Assembly (NCBI RefSeq): GCF_019649055.1
Contig: NW_026570259.1
Span: forward strand, 124,001-188,000
Source of the DNA: Paramacrobiotus metropolitanus
Taxonomy: Eukaryota; Tardigrada; Eutardigrada; Parachela; Macrobiotidae
DNA length: 64,000 bases
Reading direction: 5' to 3'
Shown here: piece by piece, positions 1 to 10,778 of the stretch
Layout: the number at the start of each line of letters is the position of its first letter
Numbering within the stretch: the first letter of the stretch is position 1
The notes under the pieces: model-generated
The model's input: only the letters and a program-made list of their open reading frames with translations
Database searches by the model: none
What the model was told of the DNA's origin: nothing
Position numbers and translations under genes: made by a program

Positions 1-3000
1 ACACGTTGCTAGCCTACCCGAGTAGCTCGTAAGTAATTTTAAACTTTTTGTCAACGTTGAGCATAGAACATTTACCGGATTAGCCGCGTAACCGCACAGC
101 AGAAGGAAACGCGACCACAGCAATACTAAATCGTTTCCAAAATACATATCCGGTCGGACAGCCAACAAAACCGGGACGGGAAGAAAACATAAGCAGTACC
201 AAATAAATGATGCAAAAAGCATTCTGGCTATCATTATCCTCCGTCTAAGGCGTTTCTTCCAGACAACGGAATCGCAACCAGCAGCACTGTGATTACCAGC
301 GTCGCATAGCCACCGAAAGCGTATGCGCATATAGATGGTGATATGCATTATTCCCAGCAGGGTAATCGGGATGTAGGCTCCCATGGCGGCTATCAGGGAG
401 AATACCATTCCCGGGAATCGGATAATTTCACAGGTGCCCAGATGCGAGGCAACAAATCGTAGGCCATATCCAAAAAGTGGAGGAATATTGCATAAAGCGC
501 CTACATCGTAAAAACTTTGTCAACCAGTGTCAGCAAGCCAAAAATTCGGAACTGGAAAATAATGCATCGAATTTTTTTATTGGTGATAAATGCTTCCATT
601 TGTACTCGAATATATGCGCAATGAACTGTATATGCGCAAAATGTTCCACTGTTGACATGGGATGTGACATGTGTGTGTGTACGATGGCCCTATCACATAT
701 CGCAGCAACATCCACACACAAGCCGGACGGAAGAAAATCGGGAAGTACGAGTACCAGAACATCACGCAGGACTACCTGTTCCGTGCGGTAGGCGTTGAGA
801 CATTGGGACCACTCGGACCGGGAGCCTCCCAGCTAATCAGTGACGTGGGCAAGATGATTCGTCAGGAAACAGGCGAGAAACGTGCAACGGAATATCTGCG
901 CCAGAGGTTCAGCATCGAAATCCAACGTGGAAATGCGACATCCATCCTGGGAACGGCACCAACCTCGGCTAATTTAGATCGAAGGTTCTCTGTGATTCGG
1001 CCGCATGTTTCCGCTGGTTGTTAAATTTATAATGTAATGTCTCTTTTGTATTTGTTAGATTGTTTCTGTATTCGCACGTTTAACGAACGCACGAAACAGT
1101 AAAACTGAAAAAAATGAACTGTTGCATAAATTATTTTTGCAGGCAGTAAGCACAGTAATGCAGAAATGATGCTAATTAATGGCGTGTACGTGTACTGTAT
1201 CTAAAACTTAAGGAGGACAAATCCACGGGCTCGCGCCCGTGGAAAGGATTTGGAAAGGAAATTGCCATGGAATTCCATGGAATCCGTGGATTTACGGAAA
1301 TCCAAACGGATTTCCGTAAATCCAAGGATTTCGTAGTTTTCGTTGGAATACCGTTATTTAACTACCTACTTACATAACTATGAAGAAAAAATTATTTCAA
1401 TTAATTTCAACTGTTAAATTACTGCGCATTCGTCGTTAGAAACTTAATTTAAACTTAAATACTCTAAACATATTAAAAAAACACGAATGGAATTGCTTAT
1501 TATCAACCAAGGCAGTATTAACGTAAGTGTGTTCTATAGTATAGTACCACTACCGGTAGGCGGTACGGATACTGTCAGCCCTGCAGTGGGCATGCATACG
1601 CAAGTTAATAAAAGCGAAAAGCAACACAAAAGCTCGGAAGATTGTCATTCTTTCCAAGAAGATGACTTTGATTTTTGTCATATTTTGGTCACTTTAAATA
1701 AAATTTCAAGTATACGGTTACATATTTCCGTTACCGGTACACTTTTCCCACCCCCAAGCAGCGATACGCGAATACCTGCTGATCGCACAAGGTGTTTTTT
1801 TATTTTGTTTTTTCACTATTCTGTACTCATAAAATTCTTTTATGGATTTAAGATCATGCTTCGAAATATATGAGCGAAGCTTATACTACGAAAACTAATC
1901 TAGAAATTTTAACACCAGGTGACCAAATTATGAAAACTTTTTGAAGAAAAACATTGTTTTCTGTCGGACCGATCAAGAAGACTTCTGCCCCTGGTATATT
2001 TAATATTGGACAATACAAACGAAATAAAATAAAAACGGTAATGTTGTCGGCGAATACAAGCGAAATAAAATGAAAACGGTAACGTTGTCGGCGAATATAC
2101 TGGCGAATACGCTGTTTTTTAAATAAATCGGTTGCTACCGGAAGACAAGGTAATGTAAAATTTGTAGCCACCTGTCGAAAACACTAAAACTTTCTTGTTT
2201 TTATTGTTTTTCTCTGACATTTCCATGCGCTTGGAATTCCAAATACAGGGAATATGGATCTTGAAGCAAAAATTGGAATTCCACGGATTTCCTCAATTCC
2301 AATTTCCAAATCCGAGCCGCCCGCGTGGAGCGCGGATTTGGAAACTGGATTCCATCCGTGGAATTCCATTTTCCTTGGACGGTCGTTCCTTACTAAAACT
2401 GTACCTAAATAATGAAATCTAAATTTCTGGTTTTACGTACTACCATTTGCGTCTGTAGATATACTCTTTTGAACATAAAAAAATGACTGCGTATGTAGTT
2501 TTCACATTTGGTAAAGTAGAAGGTTACTGCTTTCCGGCTAATAATGAAAACGTATTAACGAATATATACAGATACATGCCATATGTAATTCCTGTAATTC
2601 TCATGTTTAGGCTTAATGATGCTCCAATATTTTCTCTTCACATTTTTTTGCGGCAAAATATTATTAGATTACCCGTAATACTTCAAATAATTACTTACCG
2701 ATAATCCAGCTGCCAACAATCATTGTCACCGTCATCTTGGTGGTCATACATGCTTCGTATGCAGAAGGAAATACTGTGGCTACTAAGCGGTTACACGCTA
2801 GGAAGCAGGATGACCAATTCCCGGCATGGATGACGATCACAAAAAAGACCGGACTGATCTGGCAATCATCGAGCCATAACACGTCCAACCTTCTTAAAAA
2901 TACTTTTAAAGAGAATAACATATAGTGTACGGAACAAGTAATCAGCTCCTGGAATAGTAGATGTGCAATCAAGATACCACATCCGGAACGCAGCGACTGG

Positions 3001-3173
3001 TTATTTAAAATAACATACAGTAATAACACAGAGGATACGGTTCCCACGAAACTGACCAAGTTTACACAGGCAAACCATACGCACATCGACGGAAAGGTAG
3101 TAGAAGTGACATTTTCTGGTGCAGTGATGTGAAAAGAATTCCAGTCGATGGCTTCTAATTCCCAGTGAAGCAT
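1..3173 (-). CDS. Class A (rhodopsin-like) GPCR, partial at left edge
   Basis: This is a seven-transmembrane receptor read right to left. Exon 1 (3173-2699) starts at the Met of MLHWELEA and carries a short N-glycosylatable N-terminus (ENVTS), TM1, TM2, TM3 with NRL in the DRY position, and TM4. It ends at a GTAAGT donor in phase 1. Exon 2 (from 500 leftwards) resumes in matching phase with GALCNIPPLFGYG, followed by extracellular loop 2 (GTCEI), TM5, a long third loop, TM6 (FASFIWYCLCFLPVP) and TM7 with an NP motif (AANPVNVL). The frame stays open to the window edge, though a GTAAAT donor at about 75 could end the exon. Class A membership is clear from topology and motifs. The ligand is unknown, and the FGYG/NRL pattern only loosely recalls invertebrate Tre1/moody-type orphan receptors. 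An upstream non-coding or short coding exon cannot be excluded. The 2.2-kb intron is filled with mobile-element debris. Confidence 0.8.
722..1024 (+). mobile_element. Retroelement C-terminal fragment
   Basis: A decayed coding remnant lies antisense inside the GPCR intron. The readable part runs from KKIGKYEYQNITQDYLF through VETLGPLGPGASQLI, GKMIRQETGEKRATEYLRQR and FSIEIQRGNATSILGT to a stop at 1022-1024. As I recall the family, this VE(T/V)xGxxG ... TG(D/E)xRxxxxLxQRxSxxIQRGNAxxxLGT block ends the polyprotein of LINE-like retroelements widespread in marine and other invertebrates, just after a D-T-C-P-D-T segment that may be a nuclease. No reverse transcriptase motifs are present here, so this is a 5'-truncated copy. 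A second, more decayed relative lies at 18008-18430. The family assignment is moderately sure; the element class is not. Confidence 0.6.
1205..2385. mobile_element. Foldback-type element with palindrome-rich ends
   Basis: Two clusters of GGATTTGG/GGAATTCC-type palindromes about 1 kb apart read as diverged inverted copies of each other. The left cluster (about 1213-1345) holds a CCACGGGC/GCCCGTGG hairpin (1223-1242), a CCATGGAATTCCATGG palindrome (1265-1280) and a perfect 13-bp-stem, 4-nt-loop hairpin (1291-1320). The right cluster (about 2215-2385) repeats the same order of motifs on the opposite strand, including the inverted pair TGGAATTCCACGGAT (2275-2289) and its complement (2356-2370). 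There is no transposase frame between them. I infer a non-autonomous foldback or MITE-like element; exact ends and target duplication are not resolved. Confidence 0.45.
2012..2093. repeat. 41-bp tandem duplication, two copies
   Basis: Two adjacent 41-bp units (2012-2052 and 2053-2093) beginning AATACAARCG and ending TTGTCGGCG differ at about three positions. They lie between the palindromic clusters of the foldback-type element inside the GPCR intron. Confidence 0.75.
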
Positions 3174-5008
3174 TTCCTTGTTCCTCTTGTTTACGTCGAA
3201 TGCACAAAAAGTGGCATGCCATATATATCGGACACAATTACACAATAACAATGCAACAGATTTAATAAGTTTGGTGCAGCCGCCGAAAAAAATAATATTA
3301 ATTTTGTAGACGTTTCTTAAATATTTACTCGTAAACTCATACGCGATCGTATCATCTCACGCACATACATGATCATATATATAGATATGCAAATAATTTC
3401 GAACAAAATGTTTTATTCATACTAGTCACAAGTTTGATTAAATCACGATACTAGACACACATCACAGAAATTTACAACAGGAAGATATACAACAGGAAGT
3501 CTTCTTGATCGGCGCTGCTGATCGAGTGAATGCAGTCGGTGAATGCATCCGGCGTCGGGATCAGCTACCGCTAAGAAAGAAAGTCACGGGAGCATTTCCG
3601 GTTGAATGGCGACATTTGGTCCTCTTGAGTGACATTGGAAAGTGTGCAATTTGTTAATGGCCTCCGTTCGGATTATACGATGTGATCCATTAAGAAAACG
3701 CTCATTTCGCATGCAATCTGTGCTGGCGTGTCTGTTTACACCAGGGATCATGGGCACCAATGTACTGTACAGCACAGGCGAAGAATAAACGGCTTTATGG
3801 CAGGTCGGCTACAGATGGTCCCAGAAAAGTGTCGTTTAGACGTGGATGTAATTGTATGGCCTGTCATTCTGATTGATAAAAAGTACGCCACGATACTGAC
3901 AGCCATGCAAAGTGAAGTAATTATTGACAACTTTTTATGTGCTGACGATGACTAGACAAGCGCAACTGGCTTCCCGCTCCGAATTTTTCATCACAGAAAC
4001 CTAGCCTAAACCTTGTGGTATCGGTTTAAACATCGATTCTCGGCGATTGTCGGTCAACAAGATTGAGAAATTGCAGCCTGGCCTTTCTTGCCATATTAAC
4101 TGCAAATGCATAAGTGCTTCTCTACTCGTATTATCATAAAAAGCGCAGAATTTTACGAAAAAATACGTATCCTACACACGCACGCAATACTTTAACATTA
4201 TTTTTGTGCATGTAATGCTAACTGTATACCGAAAATTTATGGTACTTGTACACATGTATCGACTAACCATTATTTCAATTCGACAATGCAACGTGTTAGT
4301 TGTTAGTAGTCTCGTACCATAGCTATCGGCTTCTACATTCAAAATACCTGTTCCACGGATCAAAAGTAATGTAGCGAAAAGGCTTAAATTGTTTTGGGAA
4401 ATGATATCATCACCTCTAATATGCAGTTCCTGATTACATTATATCGGTGCAGCGATTGACGGAACAAAAAAGTGAGGAAAAAAATTTTAATCGATAATTG
4501 TAGAACAGTGAAAATGCCTGTAGAATTAACAATGGACTGAATAATCAAAATAAAAAATAATATGCCGAAAAAGATGTAATTGGAATTTGGAAATGAAATA
4601 AACAAAATGTTGACCACTACAAAAACAGAACTATTCGGCATATGCAGGTAAGTAAACTAAATTTGTACAATAAACTTCCAAATATAACATTTTCATAGGC
4701 ATTAGCCATCCAGATTAGTAAAAGTGCAAACGCTGATTTCGATATTTACGGTAAGTTGTAAATACATGATGCAACCTGCAACTGTCAAAAATCCCAGACG
4801 GGCACGCCCAGCTTGTCTGTGTCTGCCATCTTCTGTTTGTACGGGTATAAAAGCAAATTTGTATACGTGTTTTAATGCATGTATGTATTCTTGGTAAAAT
4901 ATGATTTAAGTTCGCCCCAGTGTGATGAACGTTGACCGACGGCTGATAACTGATAAATCTCTAAAATCTGTATCCGCATTTGCGTAATTGTACGAGTATA
5001 TCCGCAGA
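3174..5008. other. Gene-free stretch upstream of the GPCR
   Basis: This AT-rich stretch holds only short open frames. An open frame at 3728-3955 (+) and a hydrophobic one at 4641-4384 (-) have no recognisable family, no convincing splice context and no good start, so I do not call genes. The GPCR promoter should lie in the first few hundred bases; no specific element is identifiable. Confidence 0.4.
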
Positions 5009-5855
5009 TAGAGATGGCAAAACTAAAATTAGTCGACTAATTAGTTGGTTAACTTCGGTTAACTCGACTAAAACTAAAAAAATTAGTTTAACCAACTTTG
5101 GTGACTAAAAAAATTAGTCAAGAGCTTTTTAGTAACTAAATTTTTTAACCGAGTAGATTTTAGCTACTAAAACTCAGCGGTTAACCGGTTAACCGAAATT
5201 TATTCCCAGCGCAATGGCGGACCGCAAGAGACGGTGGTTTTTCATAATTTTCAAGTACAAACTGCGCAACCAGATCGGCGCACTGCATAGTATGCGTGCA
5301 GTACTTCAATTTAATCGTAAATGTAGCGCATGGCGTATTGTATCTTCTAATGCAGTTACAGTACCTGCATGGCTTTACATTGAAGTACTGTACTGTGTAA
5401 CGGCCCTATGAAGTGTGTAATATGCATGTACTGGCAGTACTGACAGTTTTTCCAGTAATTATGTACATTATACAATTACGGATTTGTTTCTACTGTAGCT
5501 TATATTTTCAAAATAAAATTTTATTGTTCTCTGAAGGCCGAATAAATTTTGATTCTGTTTTTATTTGTTATACGGAACTAATGACACTATGGCGACAGGT
5601 GGGACCATTTCGCCGCGATAGTGACACCCACTGTATAGAATAAGGAAAACATTTTAACAGAAAATTTATCTTTAGTCTCGGTTAACTTTGGTTAACCGGT
5701 TAAAATTTTTAACTAAATTCAGGTTAACAACTAAAAAATTTAGTCGCCGACGTTTAGCCGACTAAAAGTTTTAACCAAGTCAATTTTAGCAACTTCAACT
5801 TTTAACCGAGTTTTAGTTTAGTTTAGTTTAGTTTTTTTTAGTTTTGCCATCTCTA
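5009..5855. mobile_element. hAT-like MITE with 20-bp terminal inverted repeats
   Basis: The left end TAGAGATGGCAAAACTAAAA (5009-5028) is matched by its exact reverse complement at the right end (5836-5855). The subterminal DNA is dominated by TTAACCGGTTAACCG and AACTAAAA-type repeats in both orientations, as in hAT non-autonomous elements. No transposase is encoded; the short open frames inside are unremarkable. Immediately left is TCCGCAGA, and CCGCAGA recurs a few bases to the right (5860-5866), which is compatible with an 8-bp target duplication blurred by a short insertion. The hAT assignment rests on the end sequence style and that near-duplication. Confidence 0.7.
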
Positions 5856-6000
5856 TGGACCGCAGACAAAGGATCAGTCTCCACACCGCGTGGCTTTATT
5901 AAACCGATGCACCAGGAAATTTATCAGGGCACGTTCATCACAGTTAAATTAACACGGAAGATTAGAAATAAGATTACGCGAAGCAGAACTGAGATCAACA

Positions 6001-6198
6001 TTACGTTCGTTGGTAGTCATAGACCGTGACGGTCAACCCGTTGTCCAGCTCCGCCGTGACGGTGATGGCTACCGGCACCCTGTTTCCAACCAGCAGCCGC
6101 ACAAGATCATTAAGTGATCGAGGATGCTCGTTGCCGGGGACCGATGGTTGGGAGGATGGCGGAACAGAATCTGGCACACGGGCTTCGTTGGAGGACAT
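6001..6198 (-). CDS. Small hypothetical protein, 65 aa
   Basis: A compact frame starts MSSNEARVPDSVPPSSQPS, continues through SLNDLVRLLVGNRVPVAIT and ends VYDYQRT. Its base composition is richer in G+C than the flanks and looks coding. It has a Pro/Ser-rich N-terminus followed by a plausible beta-strand region. No signal peptide, transmembrane segment or known domain is visible. It may be a single exon of a longer gene. The adjacent 847-bp element and the orphan chitinase-like exon on the other strand suggest a rearranged neighbourhood. I do not recognise the family. Confidence 0.3.
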   Translation of the reverse strand: MSSNEARVPDSVPPSSQPSVPGNEHPRSLNDLVRLLVGNRVPVAITVTAELDNGLTVTVYDYQRT

Positions 6199-6692
6199 GG
6201 TTACCGTGAATACCGTCTACAGGCAAAAATGGCAATTATAAATCTCTAATTAATGCAACAGCAAATCTAAAACATCGCAGATAAAATGTGCGCACCCGAT
6301 TAAATGAAACTTCAACACTACACTACAAAAAAACGAGGAAGAGCGCTGTACTAGCGAAGGATGGCAGCGAATGGTTTTCTGAGTGAAATCAACAACAGAC
6401 TTTATGGACTGCGCGGCATTGATTCAGTACATGGTGCAGCCAAGCTACGCGTTTTCTTAATTTCGAGCTGTGGCTAAACCATTAGCCTAAACCGCTCATA
6501 CTGCTCATACTGATCTTAAACCGCTCATACTGCGGTTTAAGATCTCGCGATAATCATATCACTAGGATATAAAATCCCAAAAATGGATGAAGTATGTCGT
6601 CAACAGAGATTTATACAAATAAAGAATGCCATTCGTCTGTCCGACCGCCGTACCAGTGGCAGAATTTATTTCTAAAGTTTATGTTCCAATAG

Positions 6693-6975
6693 CCATACGA
6701 TAGCACCGTTCTTTCTGGCCAGGAATCCCGAGCAAGTGCCCACAAATGAAAAGATCGCCTGGGGCACGGCCTTCTGGTACTGGGGCAACCGGGTGCACGA
6801 CAAAGCCGGTGTGGCGGAAGGGAAGTTCGGTGTGACCACCCGGGCGATTAACGGTGGATTTGAGTGCGATGGAACCTTTAAAGATAAAGCTACACGCCGG
6901 TATGCCATGTACACCGAAGTACTCAGCATCTTGGTTCCCGGCGAAACGCCCAAAGAAACCGGTTGTTACAATTAA
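6693..6975 (+). pseudogene. Orphan GH19 chitinase-like C-terminal exon
   Basis: After an AG acceptor at 6691-6692 the frame reads IAPFFLARNPEQVPTNEKIA, GTAFWYWGNRVHD, GKFGVTTRAINGGFEC and ends ETGCYN. In glycoside hydrolase family 19 (endo-acting chitinases with an inverting mechanism) the C-terminal part carries the same landmarks: NPxxV, an aromatic (A/S)xWFW segment, FGxxTxxINGxxEC and a following Arg. The catalytic glutamates lie N-terminal to this piece in the family. I could not find the upstream exons with the catalytic region or the QL(S/T)-x-YNYG segment anywhere to the left, on this strand, within the window. It could be the last exon of a gene with distant exons, or more likely a remnant after rearrangement; a mobile element lies 0.8 kb upstream. 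The family call is fairly confident; functional status is uncertain. Confidence 0.6.
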
Positions 6976-7676
6976 ATGCATCAAACTGCAGCAATCACAC
7001 CAACAGTACAGCTGATCCTGCACCGATTCTCAATTTCTGCGTCTTAAATAAATTCCAGCAAATTTTGCGCGTGAACTCGCTACTAAGAATTACTATTAAG
7101 TTTTACCTTTGGGACAACATAATGTTTACTGATTACATATTTGCTCGATACGTCTGGTTTTAAGTATTTTTAGAGAAAGCAATATTTTTGACACTTTAAA
7201 ATATTATTTTTTTGATATTTTTTTGTGCCTTATCAGTTTTGTTCGAGGTTCGTTTCATAGTTGCAACATTCCAGTAATTAACAACCTCAAGACAGTAATA
7301 AATAAACTAAAAAATCATATTGGGTCAGCACAAATAGTGACACAGTGAGTGTTAGATGCGCTTGCTCGGAAGTCTGAACGTTATAATACAGTCATAACTG
7401 CGGATTAAAATAAAATTTATAGAGGCATTTGAAAGCCTAACCGCACCGCTTGTGTGCAGGCAGTGAGTGAAATTACGATTTTAATACAGAGACAGCAACG
7501 TTTTCAGAAATGCGAATCAACATGATTCGATATGATAATCCAATAATACTCATACAATTTTATTCAGATCAAAATAATTTAATTCATCAGACAGCCTGCA
7601 CCATATCTGCCAAGTCACTGCTCCTTGACAACTAGCTGATGAAAATTTCCGTTGCAACACGTGCTTCTTATGAACG
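6976..7676. other. AT-rich intergenic, upstream of DRC5-like gene
   Basis: No coding frame is supportable here. The stretch is presumably the 3' flank of the GH19-like remnant and the promoter/5' UTR of the following gene; no distinct element is identifiable. Confidence 0.3.
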
Positions 7677-10433
7677 ATGGAAGTACCACAGCCTTTTTCA
7701 CCCAACCTTCAGTCCCCGAGTTTCCTAGTGCAGCCCCCTCAGCCTTCACTCTCCACAAGCAGCTACAATCTGCCACCACAAAATGCCGTTTCCGTCGCTT
7801 CCCAGGAAGACCCCCTGTCCCCCATGGAAAAAGCGCGCCGTGAAGAACGCGCCCGTGACCCTTTCTTTCGCGCATATGACAACATCCGTGCGCATGTCTA
7901 CGCTAATCTCAGCCCTGAAGACCAGTCATACCTGGCGGAACTGTCGGTTGCGGATGCTCTCAGCACCCAACCTTTGAAGAAAGCTGCCAGTCGACCCGAC
8001 AATGACCTGGATGACCTGACCGCCTACATCCAGGGCCAGCTGCAGGGCAAAGATGGGCGGGATCGTGAACGGTCCGCCCATTTGGTTCCCGTGCCGTTGC
8101 GGTACCGATTGAAACCGGTGCCGTTTGAAGAATTCGATGCAACCAAGAAGAACGAAAAGAAAAAGGTCACCGATAAAACAGTGCTATTCAACTACCAGTT
8201 TCCGGATGAGAACTGGAAACGGGACAAATACCTGCTGGATGAGTTTATGGGTCGTGGCTCGCACGCACCTCCGCGAATGCAGTTAGATGAACTGTTGCAG
8301 AAAAGGATGAACGAAACCGTCACCGTAAATGAGGCAACAGAGTCGGAAGATTTTCCCTTTCGGAGAATATTTCCTGAGGACCCTGCGTGGAAATTAACTC
8401 CTATTGAACGATTATCAGAAACTTGCTTGAAGATTATCCAAGTAAGAAATTCCAAAAAAATCATGTTGTTACTGCGATTGTGCAAAATAAGATGGAATTT
8501 ATAACTCTTTACAGAATAATTTTCATGACATGCCGTACCAAATGGCAGCACTTCCCACCGAACTGCAGCAGCGCTTCATTGCCGATTTACCTGTCGCCAG
8601 CGAAATCAATTTATACTTAGCGGCCGATTATTTTCACAATGAGAACTATTGGGAAAGGTCATGTAGAGCCCGCTGGGGATCTGCTGCGCACTGTCACACG
8701 CATGGCAGCTGGAAGCTGACCTACATCGAGCGGGGCTTTCAGGAGTTAATAGAGAACTACGTCCCTCTTCAGTCCGATCCGAATCTCTTGCTCAATGACC
8801 TTTTAAACATCGGGGAATACGTACTGCAGCTGCGCATCGAGCAGCTGCTGCCACCGGTGCGACATACCTTTGGCAACTTTGCAGCCATGATTGACGCACA
8901 GTTGACGAAGCATATTAACTTCACGGAACCGGTGGACGAAAGTCAAGTGGATCCGGAAACGCATCGACGCGATAGTTCCGTCTTGCAGCAGATTCCCATG
9001 GCAGAAGAAGTCAAAAAGTATGTACAGGGCAATAAACAGTTTCCGGCTGTACAGAAGACTCCGTGGTCCGATAAGGCCAAGATTAAATTTCAACGGCTGC
9101 TTAACCGCGAACTGGATCTGAATAGCGGAATCGACGAGGGAGACAGGGTTTTATTGGATATAACGCGGGAGCTTGATGATACGCCAGCTCATCCGCGGAC
9201 GATGAACCCATTCCTGGCCGCTGACCATATCAACCTTGTACCTGTTGTAGGTGCTACTTGTTTTCCAATTTGTTAAAAAAATTGTGTGAAATTAATTTTT
9301 AGGTATTCTTGCACTATAGTGCAGTTTTTATATGTACAAAACTGCGTATATGGAAATTATTTTGTTTAGAATAGAAAATTTTGTTGACCAGTTTCAGTTC
9401 AGATTCACGAAATATCAATAAGGAAGTTAAAATTATAGTAGCAAAGTTATAATAAGGATTTCTTTATGTGTAATAGCTAACATGCCTCACTTGATGGACC
9501 TCCAACTGCGATACGGAATCGTCGAATGCGGGATGAATTTCAGTTGGCGTCTGTATCAATTCACACTGAACGATGCCCGCCGCTTAGCGGAAGCCCTGGT
9601 GATCTGTGCGTCCCTTCGCCGGCTGTGTTTGGCCTACTGCAACATCAACGACGCCAAGGGTGCCATTGTCTGCTCAGCCCTGCTGGACCATCCCAATCTG
9701 GCCATATTGGAGCTGCAGTGCAACAAACTCGGCAATGACACGGCGGCCGTGATAGCGCGGATGATTAAACGCAGTGAAGTTCTGAACAAAGTGGATCTGA
9801 GTGAGAACCAAGTTGGGGTCGACGGCGCCAAGGCCTTAGCACGCGCATTGGTTCGTGGAGTGTCGCTGAGAATTTTGAACTTGCACTTCAATGAGATTGG
9901 TGATCTTGGTGCGGAGGCGCTGTTTTTAGTGCTAAAGAGCTGTATTACGTTTCTACAGCAGCTGATGATCAGCGGTAACAAAATTTCGGGGGCTGTTGTT
10001 GACCTTTTGACGGATGCCATGAAAGTCAACCGAAAACTGGAAAAATATGACCTTTCAGTTAACGAGCTCGAAGGAGTAAGTGTTCACCGTATTCAGAGAC
10101 GTTTCCATACGTCGATTCTAACATAAACGTTTTCAAACATCAGAATTATTCATAACGTGACCTTTATAGGTCACTGTGGCGCGAAAGATTCAGGAAGCCC
10201 TAGCGCAGAGCCATCATATTCAAGAATTCAGTATCCGGGAGAACTTATTCTCAGCTGACTTTGAAACGTGCATCCAAGAAATTATTGCGCGTAATCAGGA
10301 CGCCCGACAAGAACAAATCCTTGTGGAACTGGAGCATACATTTGATTTCAACATCAAACATATCAAATTCCCGTCGGAAGAACAAGTCAAGCGTAACAGT
10401 GACGAAGATTCTTCCAGCTCAGAAGAAAGTTAA
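7677..10433 (+). CDS. TCTE1: Dynein regulatory complex subunit 5-like (TCTE1) LRR protein
   Basis: Four exons (7677-8441, 8515-9250, 9477-10075, 10170-10433) join in phase to 787 residues. DRC5/TCTE1 is a nexin-dynein regulatory complex component of motile cilia and sperm flagella. The family signature is present: FPEDPAWKLTPIERLSETC, then LPTELQQRFIADLP, the YWERSCRARWG motif with SWKLTYIERGFQELIENYVP, the linker HINLVPVV, the core MNFSWRLYQFTLNDARRLAE, and about six leucine-rich repeats of the RNI type (for example LRRLCLAYCNINDAKGA, LAILELQCNKLG) in residues about 505-700. The C-terminus is acidic and Ser-rich (SDEDSSSSEES). The N-terminal 230 residues (Pro/Ser-rich, then charged with PMEKARREERARDPFFRAY) are longer than in the roughly 500-residue vertebrate protein. 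The start is the first Met of the open frame. The next gene but one on this strand is a Rab34/36-type GTPase, also cilium-linked. Confidence 0.85.
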
Positions 10434-10778
10434 TTTTATAGACTAACGAAAATGTGACACGGCTGGCTTTTTTGATGAGGTTAATATTTCTTGTATTACC
10501 AAAGCGAATTTGTTCGCGAAATTTAAGTCACCAATTGTGCATTTATTATATCTTTACACAGTGCAGTAACTCTTTATAAGCGCAAAGCAGTCTCTTTATT
10601 GCAATAATCACGTCATAATGTACAAGCTAAGAATTTGTTATTCCTGAACTGCGTCAAACACAAGTATCTTCAATAGTTCCCTGACAGGGAAATGCTAGTT
10701 TTTTTGCACAATTAGTGCCGCATTAGTGGGTTATAACATTATTAGAGAAATTAAGCAGCCCAAAACCGTAACTGCCGC
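10434..10778. other. Convergent 3' intergenic, no gene
   Basis: This is the AT-rich space between two convergent genes and should hold both 3' UTRs. Nothing else is seen. Confidence 0.3.

Noticed and set aside
3728-3955. 75-codon plus-strand frame
   Set aside because: Moderately coding-like, but without recognisable content or splice context.
4384-4641. Hydrophobic minus-strand frame resembling membrane segments
   Set aside because: The Ile/Phe/Leu richness follows from AT-rich sequence; no topology, start context or partner exon supports a gene.
7677-10433. Initial reading as a tropomodulin/leiomodin
   Set aside because: The LRR part is superficially similar, but YWERSCRARWG, HINLVPVV and MNFSWRLYQFTL match DRC5/TCTE1.
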